This document shows, piece after piece, positions 52,314-60,873 of a stretch of DNA of 64,000 bases. Where the stretch lies: contig NZ_LMOZ01000002.1 of assembly GCF_001423695.1 (NCBI RefSeq), forward strand, positions 658-64,657. Direction: 5' to 3'. The translations under genes and the position numbers were made by a program. The DNA is from Leifsonia sp. Leaf336. GTDB taxonomy: Bacteria > Actinomycetota > Actinomycetes > Actinomycetales > Microbacteriaceae. How positions within the stretch are numbered: position 1 is the first letter of the stretch; every line of letters begins with the position of its first letter. The notes beneath the pieces were generated by a model. That model did no database searches and was not told the DNA's origin. It worked only from the letters and a program-made list of their open reading frames with translations.

Positions 52314-53678
52314 TCAACCGATCGCGGAGACTCCGTCGGCGATCGTCCCGTTCACGTCGTTCTGAATTTCGCTCGCGAACTGTTTGATGTCGATCTGGCC
52401 CTTGATGTACTCCTGCAGGTGTTTGTTGTAGCTGTTGGTGAACGCTCCGTCGTCGTAGTACTGGTTGAAGTGAAGCGACGGCGACACCTTCGCGTCGGAA
52501 TCGACCACATCGAGGACCTGCTTGTCGACGGCGGTGTCGTGGGGCAGGTACTTGGTGTTCGACTTGAGTGCCGGATAACCCCAGCCTGCCTGTGCTCGCT
52601 CGACCGCCTGCGGTCCGGCCAGATACCACTTCAGGAGTTCGAAGGCGGCTTGGGCGTTCTTCGTCTTGGAAGAGATCACCCAGCCGGTGGCGCTGACCGT
52701 CGGGTCGATCCGTGAGCTCGGGTCGTTCCAGTACGGCGCGGGCAGCAGGGTGTAGTCGGTTCCCACGGCTGTTTTGCCGGAGTCGATGGACGCATTGAAC
52801 CAGTATCCGTAGTTGGCCATGGCAACAGTGCCCTTCATGAACTCGTCGCCTCCCCACGTCGCCGACGGATTGAGGGGGCTGTGAGTCGCGCCGTCCTTGG
52901 CGAGATCGGCGATGAATTGCAGAGCCTTCACGGCGTGCGGGTTGGAGGCGAGCCGGATCGACTTGTCGTCCTTCGCGTAGAGCGACTCGCCGCTCTCGGC
53001 CAGAGCAACTTGGATGGTCCGAGCCGGGCCGAGCAGCTCCCACGAGCCGGTAAGCCCGAATTGCGATGTCGCGCCTCCGGACGAGACGGTGAGCTTCCGG
53101 GCGAGGTCGCCGATCTGAGCCCACGACATCGGCACCTTCGGGTCGGGTACGGGTATCCCCGCCTTCTCGAAGAGCTTGTTGTTGACGAAGATCGTGAAGT
53201 CGGGAGACCAGTCCTTCGGGGCCCCGTACTGCTTGCCCTTCACGGTGTAGAGACGTGCGGCCGGGTAGGTGGACGAGTCATCCACGCCGGCGACGTGCAG
53301 CGCCGTGGTCAGGTCGAGCAACTGCCCCTGAGCGACGAGCGCAGGGATCTGCGGGCCGGTAGGGCGCCAGATGTCGGGCGGATCCCCGGCGGCCTGCAGC
53401 GCCTTCAGCTTGACGGGGTCTTCGTCGATCTGTTTGACCGTGACCTTCGGGTACTCCTTGTTGAACTCCGCGATGTTCGCTGGGGTGAGCTCTCCGGGCG
53501 GGACCATGACGGTGATGGTGCCGCTCACGCTCTTGGCATCCGCGTTCGGGTCGATCTTCGAACTGGATGCGGATGGAGACGAGCACGCGGACATGACGAG
53601 AACTGTGGCACCGATGAGTCCGGCGAGGGCGACCCGGCTTCGCCGCCGCTGACGGGGGGAGTGAGTGGGATGCAGCAT
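52314..53678 (-). CDS. Extracellular sugar-binding lipoprotein (second CUT1 transporter)
   Basis: 454 aa from the ATG at 53678 (AGAGAGG upstream). The signal peptide has an Arg-rich start, a hydrophobic core and the lipobox MSAC (Cys32). The rest is a family-1 extracellular solute-binding fold. It would capture sugar outside the membrane for the two permeases that follow. The promoter region carries three separate palindromes (TTCCG-N5-TGGAA, ATTATTGCAACAAT, TTGCGCAA), implying control by more than one regulator. The ligand is not predictable. Confidence 0.93.
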   Translation of the reverse strand: MLHPTHSPRQRRRSRVALAGLIGATVLVMSACSSPSASSSKIDPNADAKSVSGTITVMVPPGELTPANIAEFNKEYPKVTVKQIDEDPVKLKALQAAGDPPDIWRPTGPQIPALVAQGQLLDLTTALHVAGVDDSSTYPAARLYTVKGKQYGAPKDWSPDFTIFVNNKLFEKAGIPVPDPKVPMSWAQIGDLARKLTVSSGGATSQFGLTGSWELLGPARTIQVALAESGESLYAKDDKSIRLASNPHAVKALQFIADLAKDGATHSPLNPSATWGGDEFMKGTVAMANYGYWFNASIDSGKTAVGTDYTLLPAPYWNDPSSRIDPTVSATGWVISSKTKNAQAAFELLKWYLAGPQAVERAQAGWGYPALKSNTKYLPHDTAVDKQVLDVVDSDAKVSPSLHFNQYYDDGAFTNSYNKHLQEYIKGQIDIKQFASEIQNDVNGTIADGVSAIG

Positions 53679-53702
53679 CCGATACCTCTCTGTAAGGACG
53701 CA

Positions 53703-53717
53703 TTCCGATAAATGGAA
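53703..53717. promoter_or_regulatory. TTCCG-N5-TGGAA palindrome before the second transporter
   Basis: TTCCGATAAATGGAA, followed by CAA as at the dehydratase site (41110). It lies 25 bp before the ATG at 53678. Candidate IclR operator. Confidence 0.5.
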
Positions 53718-53727
53718 CAAATTGTCG

Positions 53728-53741
53728 ATTATTGCAACAAT
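53728..53741. promoter_or_regulatory. Palindrome ATTATTGCAACAAT
   Basis: Perfect palindrome except one position pair, centred on TTGCAA, 50 bp before the binding-protein start. Possible site for the LacI encoded at 54973-56001. Confidence 0.4.
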
Positions 53742-53795
53742 TGATCGGATGGTAGCGAGAGGTGGCTGCGAAGACAAGAGGGTTGGCCCAGGCAC

Positions 53796-53803
53796 TTGCG
53801 CAA
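53796..53803. promoter_or_regulatory. TTGCGCAA palindrome upstream of the second transporter
   Basis: Exact copy 118 bp before the binding-protein start, on the far side of the two other palindromes. Confidence 0.4.
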
Positions 53804-53849
53804 CGAGTTTCCCTCGTGGCGCAGACCGTGGTTGCGTCCAACACGATCT

Positions 53850-54939
53850 GAGCGTCACGCAGGGCGCCGTCCAACTGACTCTCACCGCGACCGCTATCGG
53901 GATGGGTGTCGGTCAATTGCTGGTAGGCCCCATGAGCGACGCGTTCGGCCGCCGGCGCCCGCTTCTGATCGCGACAGCGCTTCATGTGCTCTCGAGTATC
54001 GCCGTGGCCGCGGCACCGACCGTCGCGGTCGTCACCCTCGCACGCTTCGGCCAGGGTCTAGGCGCCGCCGCGAGCGCCGTGGTCGCCGTGGCGATGGTCC
54101 GGGATCTGTTCGGCGGCTACCGCCTTGTGCGGATGCTCGCCCGTATCGGGCTGATCAGCGGCCTCGCCCCGATCATCGCGCCCGTGATCGGCTCTCAACT
54201 CCTGCTCGTCGTCTCCTGGCGGGGTGTCTTCGCCGCGCTCGCCGCATATGGGCTCGTCATCCTGGTCGTCTGCGTGCTCGCCGTTCCCGAGACTCTGGCG
54301 GCGCGGAACGAGCGGGCACCGGAGAACGCAACGTCGCTATCGCGTCTTCGTGCCGTGCTTCGGGACCGCGTATTCGTCGGTGCGGCCATCACCGGCAGCA
54401 TGATCTTCGCCACTGTCGTGACGTATCTTTCAACTTCGCCTTTCGTGTTCCAGAGCGACCTGGGGCTGACTCCACAGGAGTTCGGCGCCTTGTTCGCGGT
54501 GAATGCTGTCGGTCTGCTGTTCGCCGCGCAGCTCTCTGCCCGTTTGATGCGATTCCTGGAGCCGGCGTGGATGCTCGGCGCTGCTCTCGCCGTGCTACTG
54601 GTCTCCGGCTCGGCACTCGTGATCCTCGGCGTCAGCCATGCGGGGTTCCCTGGTATCGCCGCGGCGAGTTTCGTCTTCGTCTCGACCACCGGGTTCGCGA
54701 ACCCGTGCGTCGGAGTACTCACCCTGAAGGACCACCACGGACGGGCGGGCACCGCCGCCGCGATCACCGGGTTTGCCAACTCGGTGATCGGCGGCCTGAT
54801 CTCACCGCTGCCCGGGGTGCTCGGCGGAGCAACCGCGCTCTCCTTGGGGGTCGTCGTCTGTGCAGGAGCGGTGGTCGCGCTTCTCGCGCTGTTCCTTGTG
54901 CTCCACCCGCGGCGCGTACCGAAACTGGATCGCACCTGA
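53850..54939 (+). pseudogene. Bcr/CflA-type MFS exporter, 5'-truncated
   Basis: From about 53850 the translation reads DLSVTQGAVQLTLTATAIGM then GVGQLLVGPMSDAFGRRRP, the TM2 and loop 2-3 of drug-resistance MFS exporters, and continues intact to the stop at 54939. The first membrane helix and the start codon region are missing. The upstream open frame (from 53665) runs through the transporter promoter and is not protein-like. About 360 codons and eleven helices remain. Truncation by insertion or deletion of the sugar-transporter region is likely; a functional shortened protein is improbable. Confidence 0.7.
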
Positions 54940-54972
54940 TAGGACCCACGAGCGTTGCTCAGGCGGACCCCG

Positions 54973-56001
54973 TCAGGTGCTGCGGCCCTGGCGCATCGTG
55001 ACGGGCAGCGTCAGGCGCTCATGGCGGTGCATCGGCCGTGCCTCGTCGAGCACCAGGCGGATCGCCTCCTCGCCCATGCGGTGGCCCGGGACGGTGACGG
55101 AGCTGAGCGACACCCAGTCGGAGGGCTGGCAGTCGTGCGCGCCCTCGAGGCCCATCACGCCGACGTCCTCGGGGATGCGGAGCTCCGGCCGCTCGCGGAG
55201 CACGCTGAGCGCACCGAGGGCGAGCTCGTCCGTGGCGCCGAGGAACGCGAGCCGCTCACCCGGCGGTGCGCTCCGGAGGATCTCCTCGGCTGCCCGGCGG
55301 CCGTCGTCGAACCAGAGGCCGTCGGCGGTGAATTCGATGAGGTCGAGCCCGAGCCGGGACGCTGCGTCGCGGGCGCCGGCGCGCCGGTCGGCGAGCGGCT
55401 GGGCGACGTCGTGAGGCGAGACGAAGTAGACGCGGCGGAAGCCGCGCTCGTGCAGGTGCTCGCCGCCGAGCCTCCCGGCCTGCTGGTTGTCGAGGAGTAC
55501 CGAGCACCAGTCGCCGGGCTGGTCGTAGTTGATCACGACCACCGGGCGGACATGCCCGCGTATGCGGTTGATGCCGGCCGTGGGATCGCTCATGGCGGCG
55601 TACAGGATTCCGCTGACCCGCTCCTCGGCGAAGACGTCGAGGTACTGATCCTGCTGATCGTCGGTCGCCAGGGGGTGGAAGGACGTGAACCGGTATACCG
55701 CGTTCGCCAGGAGGAGGCTCAGCCCCTCCCGGTTGGAGGCGAGCTGCGCGCCGCGGGCGATCTCGACGAACAGCCGGTTCAGGATGTCGGGCACGATGAG
55801 ACCAATGCCGTCGTTCCCCTGGCGCTTCAAGTCGCGCGCGGCTGCGTTTCGGATGTAACCGAGCCGGTCGATCGCCGACTGCACTTTCTCCCGCGTCGCG
55901 GGCGCGACCACAGAAGGCTGATTCATGTAGTTGGACACGGTCCCGAGCGAGACACCCGCCACTTCGGCGACCTTCTTCATGGTCGGGACCTCAGGCGGCA
56001 T
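54973..56001 (-). CDS. LacI-family transcriptional regulator 3
   Basis: 342 aa from the ATG at 56001, chosen because GGAGGTGA lies six bases upstream. HTH KKVAEVAGVSLGTVSNYM differs from the two paralogous LacI proteins, so its operator should differ too. The sensor domain includes IGLIVPDILNRLFVEIARG and GATDELALGALSVL. It converges with the MFS remnant. The region 56002-56254 before it holds a one-mismatch TTGCGCAC at 56117 and nothing else I can assign. It may regulate the second transporter. Confidence 0.92.
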   Translation of the reverse strand: MPPEVPTMKKVAEVAGVSLGTVSNYMNQPSVVAPATREKVQSAIDRLGYIRNAAARDLKRQGNDGIGLIVPDILNRLFVEIARGAQLASNREGLSLLLANAVYRFTSFHPLATDDQQDQYLDVFAEERVSGILYAAMSDPTAGINRIRGHVRPVVVINYDQPGDWCSVLLDNQQAGRLGGEHLHERGFRRVYFVSPHDVAQPLADRRAGARDAASRLGLDLIEFTADGLWFDDGRRAAEEILRSAPPGERLAFLGATDELALGALSVLRERPELRIPEDVGVMGLEGAHDCQPSDWVSLSSVTVPGHRMGEEAIRLVLDEARPMHRHERLTLPVTMRQGRST

Positions 56002-56254
56002 CGGCGTCACCTCCGCTCCGCACCGAGGAACCTCCAGCTCATCTGGGCGCGATTCAATGGGCCGTGTCCCAACGAATATCACCGTTCGACATCAGGAGTG
56101 CTGAGGGATCGGACTTTTGCGCACAACGGACCGAGGCCAGCGTGGACGCAGGATGAGCCAGTCAGCGTCTACATTGATGGCGGCGACCGCCTCGACCCGC
56201 GCGGCTGACGACGTGGCAGCGGGAACGCAGGCGCGTTCGGCCGGAGCGCTTCCC

Positions 56255-57727
56255 TTACTGCAGTGCGGAGGTGAGCCGGGCGACGCCATCCAGGAAGGTG
56301 GCCGACTTCGGCTCCCGCTTCCACTCCTCGAGTGTCAGCTGCCTTCCGGCGTCGCGATAGCCCTGCTCGACCGCGCGCATCTGATCGACGAACGACCGGC
56401 CGTGCACGAGCAGAGTCACTTCCGAGTTGAGCGCGAACGAGCGGATGTCCATGTTGCTCGACCCGATCACCGCGACGTCGTCGTCGATCGAGAGGTGCTT
56501 CGAGTGCAGGATGTACGGCGCCGGGTACAGCCAGATCTGCACGCCCGCGCTCAGGAGCGGCTCGTAGTACGAGCGTTGCGCGTGCCAGACAGCGCCCTGG
56601 TCGCCGACCTCGGAGACGAAGAGCTGCACCTCCAGTCCCCGCTGGCAGGCCGTCGTGATCGCGTACATCATGGCCTCGTCCGGTACGAAGTACGGGCTCG
56701 TGATGATGACCTTCCGCTGCGCCGAAGTGACAAGCGTCAGGAACTGGCGCAGGTTGTTCTCCTCGCCGTATCCCGGGCCGCTCGGGACCACCTGGCAGAC
56801 GAGCGCGTCAGGGGAACGGTCGGCGGGCGCATCCACCGCCCTGACTTGTGCATCCGAACCGAGCATTTCGCCGGTCTCGAGGTACCAGTCCGAGAGGAAC
56901 ACGGCGTTGGTCTCGGCGACGATCGGGCCGGTGATCCGCGTCATCAGCTCCTGCCACTGGAGGCCGCGCTTCAGGTTCTTGGGAGTGTTATAACTGCGGT
57001 CGATGAGGTTCTGCGACCCCATATGGGCGACGAGGCCGTCGACGACCACCAGCTTGCGGTGATTGCGCAGGTCCGGCCGCTGGTATTCGCCGGAGAACGG
57101 GCGCACCGGCAGCATCCAGCTCCACTTCACGCCGATGCGGTCGAGTTCGGCGAACGTCTTGTCACTGTCGACCGCCCGGCGGGAGGCGACGTAGTCGGCG
57201 AGGAGGCGCACCGTCACGCCACGCTGCACCGCTCGTTCCATCGCGGCGAAGAACGGCTTGGTGGTCGCATCCCACGACACGATGAAGAACTCGACGTGCA
57301 CGAACCGGCTCGCGCTCTCGATGTCGGCGGTCATCGCGTCGATCGACGAGCGGTAGTCGCCGATCAGCGTGGCCGCGTTGCCGCCCACCGCGGGAAGGGC
57401 GCCGAGCTCGTGGTTCTGCCGAACGAGCGACGCGAACCAGTCTGGCCACGCCCCGGGCCCATCGACGAGCTCGATGCCCTGTGCGCGGTCCGTGATGATC
57501 CGGTTCAGCTCGTCCTGCTTCTCCCGTCGCTTCTTCGGCAGGCGCGGATTGCCGATGAGCAGGAACAGCAGGATGCCGACGAACGGGATGAGGAAGATCG
57601 CCAACAGCCACGCCATGGCGGCCGTCGGCTTGCGGTCGCGCGGCACGATGATGAGAGCTGCGATGCGGATGGCGAGGTCGGCGAGGATAAGGATGCCGCC
57701 GAGCAACGAGAGCTGATCACCGTTCAT
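56255..57727 (-). CDS. cls: Cardiolipin synthase (phospholipase D family)
   Basis: 490 aa. Two N-terminal membrane helices (about residues 8-62) are followed by two PLD domains. HKD motif 1 is NHRKLVVVDG and motif 2 is HSKHLSIDDDVAVIGSSNMD. Bacterial Cls joins two phosphatidylglycerols into cardiolipin at the membrane; some actinobacterial homologues use CDP-diacylglycerol. The length and helices match the standard ClsA type. It stands alone, with no operon partner on the minus strand. Confidence 0.95.
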   Translation of the reverse strand: MNGDQLSLLGGILILADLAIRIAALIIVPRDRKPTAAMAWLLAIFLIPFVGILLFLLIGNPRLPKKRREKQDELNRIITDRAQGIELVDGPGAWPDWFASLVRQNHELGALPAVGGNAATLIGDYRSSIDAMTADIESASRFVHVEFFIVSWDATTKPFFAAMERAVQRGVTVRLLADYVASRRAVDSDKTFAELDRIGVKWSWMLPVRPFSGEYQRPDLRNHRKLVVVDGLVAHMGSQNLIDRSYNTPKNLKRGLQWQELMTRITGPIVAETNAVFLSDWYLETGEMLGSDAQVRAVDAPADRSPDALVCQVVPSGPGYGEENNLRQFLTLVTSAQRKVIITSPYFVPDEAMMYAITTACQRGLEVQLFVSEVGDQGAVWHAQRSYYEPLLSAGVQIWLYPAPYILHSKHLSIDDDVAVIGSSNMDIRSFALNSEVTLLVHGRSFVDQMRAVEQGYRDAGRQLTLEEWKREPKSATFLDGVARLTSALQ

Positions 57728-57812
57728 GCGGCCGCCTTTCTGATCCGCGTCGGCACAGTGGCCGGACGGATGGTCCTCCGAAGTATCGCAGCGGGGGGAG
57801 CGGGGCGGGAAG

Positions 57813-58001
57813 TCAGTAATCGGACGGGTCGAGGATGACGAGTTCGCCGGTCGTGCGGGTCATGGCAACGTAGCGGTCGACCGCCGACTCGATGTCGGCC
57901 GCGCGATCGAGCGGGACGCCGCCACGACGTGCACCGGGCTCTGCGAGGAGCCCGAGGTCGAATTCGAGTCCCTCCGCACTGCGAATCGCGCGAGCTATCA
58001 T
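57813..58001 (-). pseudogene. UvrD-type helicase C-terminal fragment
   Basis: A 62-codon frame carries SAEGLEFDLGLLAEP (like helicase motif V) and AVDRYVAMTRTTGELVIL (motif VI), spaced closely as at the end of UvrD/HelD-type superfamily-1 helicases. All earlier motifs are absent and the divergent glutaminase gene begins 38 bp upstream. It is either a remnant left by deletion of a helicase gene or a tiny stand-alone protein; the former is likelier. Confidence 0.6.
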
Positions 58002-58039
58002 GAGCCTGCGGGGGCAGCCCCGGGCGCCCTGAGGCGATC

Positions 58040-59104
58040 ATGACGGAGGACCAGATGGCCTACTTCGAACGACAGACTCCGCTGCCCGATTTCTCGACCG
58101 ACGCCGTCCATTCCGACAAGGTGCTCGTGCCGGAAAACGTGGTCTCCACCGGCACCCTTCCTGCTGTCGAGCGAGTCCACGAGCTCATCGAAGCCGCCCA
58201 CGAACGTTACCGCGGCCTGGATGACGGGAAGGTCGCCGACTACATCCCCTCGCTCGGCGAAGCGGACCCGGCCCTCTTCGGCATCAGCGTGTGCAGTGTC
58301 GGCGGGCTGACGACCAGTGTGGGCGACTCCGCCCACGCCTTCTCGATCCAATCGATCTCGAAGGTGTTCGTGTTCGCGCTGGTCTGCCACGAACTGGGCC
58401 ACTCCGAGGTGTCGCGCCGGGTCGGCGTGAACAATACGGGCCTCCCGTTCAACTCGGTCATGGCCCTCGAGTTGAGCGACGGTGACCCACGAAATCCGCT
58501 CGTGAATGCCGGCGCGATCACGACGACGAGCCTCGCGCCCGGCTCGACGGCGGCAGAGAAGTGGGACTTCGTACATCGCGGGCTCTCACGCTTCGCCGGG
58601 CGACAGCTCGAGATCGACGACGAGGTCTATGCATCGGAGTCGGCCACCAACCAGCGCAATATGGCGATTGCCCGGCTCCTCCAAAGTTATGGACGGATGC
58701 AATTCGACCCGATTCAGGCGACCGACGTCTACACGAGACAGTGCTCGCTCCTGGTGACCGCGGAGGATCTTGCCGTCATGGCGGCGACTCTGGCTGATGG
58801 AGGTGTCAACCCGATCACCCGCGAGAAGGTGATCGACGCCTCCGTCTGCCGTGACACGCTCGCCGTGATGGCCACGAGCGGACTGTACGAGTTCTCCGGT
58901 GACTGGCTGTTCGAGGTGGGCATTCCAGCCAAGAGCGGCGTCTCGGGCGGAATCGTCACGGTCGCACCAGGCAAGGGCGGACTCGGAACCTTCTCCCCGC
59001 GGCTCGACCCCGCAGGCAACAGCGTCCGCGGGCAGCGCGCCGCGCGATTCCTCTCCCATTCGCTCGGGCTCGACATCTTCGCGTCGACCCCGGGTGTGTT
59101 CTGA
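58040..59104 (+). CDS. glsA: Glutaminase A
   Basis: 354 aa, somewhat longer than the usual ~310, with the extra length at the N-terminus. Serine-dependent beta-lactamase-like fold with the SxxK motif SISK, then YASESATNQRNMAIA, YTRQCSLLV and KSGVSGGIVTVAPGKGGLG. It hydrolyses glutamine to glutamate and ammonia in the cytoplasm. GAGG precedes the ATG at 58040. No co-transcribed partner is evident. Confidence 0.95.
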   Translation: MTEDQMAYFERQTPLPDFSTDAVHSDKVLVPENVVSTGTLPAVERVHELIEAAHERYRGLDDGKVADYIPSLGEADPALFGISVCSVGGLTTSVGDSAHAFSIQSISKVFVFALVCHELGHSEVSRRVGVNNTGLPFNSVMALELSDGDPRNPLVNAGAITTTSLAPGSTAAEKWDFVHRGLSRFAGRQLEIDDEVYASESATNQRNMAIARLLQSYGRMQFDPIQATDVYTRQCSLLVTAEDLAVMAATLADGGVNPITREKVIDASVCRDTLAVMATSGLYEFSGDWLFEVGIPAKSGVSGGIVTVAPGKGGLGTFSPRLDPAGNSVRGQRAARFLSHSLGLDIFASTPGVF

Positions 59105-59419
59105 ACCGTTCATCGCAGCCTGAGATACCGGCTGGCGACGAGCGACCGGAGCCGCGGAGACGGTTCGTGATCTTCCTCGTCTACGTGGTGCTCTCGAGCA
59201 CGACCCACATGCCACCAGGCTCGGGGCCGTCTGAACTCGTCGCATCCGCCTCGCCGGGAGACCGCGATCTGCCAGTGCGGCTCGCGGGGATGCCTCGCTA
59301 CATCGTCGCCGACGCGCTCTATTCCGCGGACGTGATCAACCACCACTTCGCCGCCTGATCGCTGCACGTTGTCGGGCGCTTCGACCGGTGACGGGGAGCT
59401 CCGCGGGATGCTTCCGTGC
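59105..59419. other. Gap without a convincing gene
   Basis: A 63-codon GTG frame (59167-59358) and an opposite frame exist, but neither has a recognisable family, a good ribosome binding site or compelling composition. No terminator or repeat stands out. Confidence 0.4.
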
Positions 59420-60676
59420 CTAGTTGCTACGGGCGACAGCGAGCCTCGACCGTACCTTTACGACCGACGACTGCTCCGGTGTCGGCTGCGGGAGCGCGGC
59501 CAACGAGAACTGGTCGACGGCTCCCGGCCGGAACACCAGGCATTCGGTCGACCCGCCGAACTGGAAGTACCCCAGTTCGTCCCCCTTCGCGACGTGCGCG
59601 CCGGGGACGATGCCGTCGTCGATCACGCAGGAGGACACCTCCACCATCCCGACCGGGACGACGGCCATGAGGCCGATGGCGGGGTTGTCGGCTTCGATGA
59701 GGATGATGGCGCGCGCGGCGACGTGGGCCAGGTACCCCTGGGAGACCTGGGCCTCGACCGCCTCCGCTCCCTCGGAGTCCGCCTCGGAGAAGTAGGTGCC
59801 TGGCTGGACGAACGCACGGACGATCGTGCCGGCCACCGGGCTGTGCCAGCGGTGGTAGTTGAGAGCGCTGAGGAAGGCCTGGTAAACGGTGCCGCGGACG
59901 AACTCGTCGACCGCTTCGTCGTTCGCGAGCATGTCCTGCAGCGAGTATGGCTGGCTCTTCACCCAGAACTCGCTGCGGCGCTGCACATTCCGGCTGATGC
60001 GATACGGGGTGGACTCGCACGCGCTGACGATGACCGCGTCGTCGTCGGGGTCCGCGACCGGGCGGGCGTCGGCTGTCAAGCGGCGGGTGAAGAAGTCGTT
60101 CCACGAAGTGAAGCCCCAATGCTCGTCCTCGAGGTCGTGCTGGAAGTCCCCGATTCCGACAGCTTTCTGCGCGGAAGCAGACATCCACCCCTGGGGGGAG
60201 TCGTTCAGCACATACAGCGAATCGGAGCTGTCGAGGTAGGCGTGCCAGGCGTCGAGGACCTTCTTCAACATGGCGTTCACCGCGGGGTGCCGGTACGCGG
60301 CCATCCCGGAGGTCGTGGCCATCGTCCAATCGAGGATCCCCGCCAACGGGGTGGTGACCATGCCGCCCTCGCTGAACTCGGGCGCGGTCGTGAGGACGTC
60401 GTCGATGAGACGCAGCAACTGGTCCACGCTCTCGATGTGCCGTTTGCTGTACTGGCGGCTCTTCGGCACCTCCTCGATCATCCGCGTCATGTACATCCGG
60501 ACGATCGCGTCCGTCTCGATGAGCTCCTTGAAGTCCTGGATCACGGGGTGGAGCGGCTTGTTCGGATCCCCCAGCCGGTCGAGTCGTCCCTCCAGCCACT
60601 CCTCCAGCTCGTCCTGGCCGGCGGGAAGCCAGCCGCCGCGTCGTTTCAGGTCGTTGTTCGTCACGGTGGTCACCAT
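59420..60676 (-). CDS. Phosphatidylserine decarboxylase-family protein (PsiD-like)
   Basis: 418 aa from the ATG at 60676. The first ~180 residues match the helical domain found in front of PSD-like decarboxylases (LHPVIQDFKELIETDAIVRM, YLDSSDSLYVLNDSPQGW). The PSD domain has NDFFTRRL, YHRWHSPVAG (catalytic His) and the self-cleavage motif FGGSTE, in which Ser becomes the pyruvoyl group. Classical Psd uses LGST; GGS(S/T) is typical of the branch that includes tryptophan decarboxylases. Substrate uncertain: an amino acid such as tryptophan or a lipid. Confidence 0.85.
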   Translation of the reverse strand: MVTTVTNNDLKRRGGWLPAGQDELEEWLEGRLDRLGDPNKPLHPVIQDFKELIETDAIVRMYMTRMIEEVPKSRQYSKRHIESVDQLLRLIDDVLTTAPEFSEGGMVTTPLAGILDWTMATTSGMAAYRHPAVNAMLKKVLDAWHAYLDSSDSLYVLNDSPQGWMSASAQKAVGIGDFQHDLEDEHWGFTSWNDFFTRRLTADARPVADPDDDAVIVSACESTPYRISRNVQRRSEFWVKSQPYSLQDMLANDEAVDEFVRGTVYQAFLSALNYHRWHSPVAGTIVRAFVQPGTYFSEADSEGAEAVEAQVSQGYLAHVAARAIILIEADNPAIGLMAVVPVGMVEVSSCVIDDGIVPGAHVAKGDELGYFQFGGSTECLVFRPGAVDQFSLAALPQPTPEQSSVVKVRSRLAVARSN

Positions 60677-60873
60677 GCGGCAGACGGTACGCGCCGAACA
60701 CCGCCCTGGCGTGTGCGGAACCCTTCGGAAGCGCACAGGAAGCCGGGTCGTTGCGGGCGCCTCCTTAGCCGGTGGTGGCGTCTTGGAGAGCGGGCGGCCT
60801 GCGCTCGTTTAGGGGGCAGAGGGCAGCGGCCCAGCCGACTGGGGTTATGAAATCGTTTGAGGAAGGTCACGTA

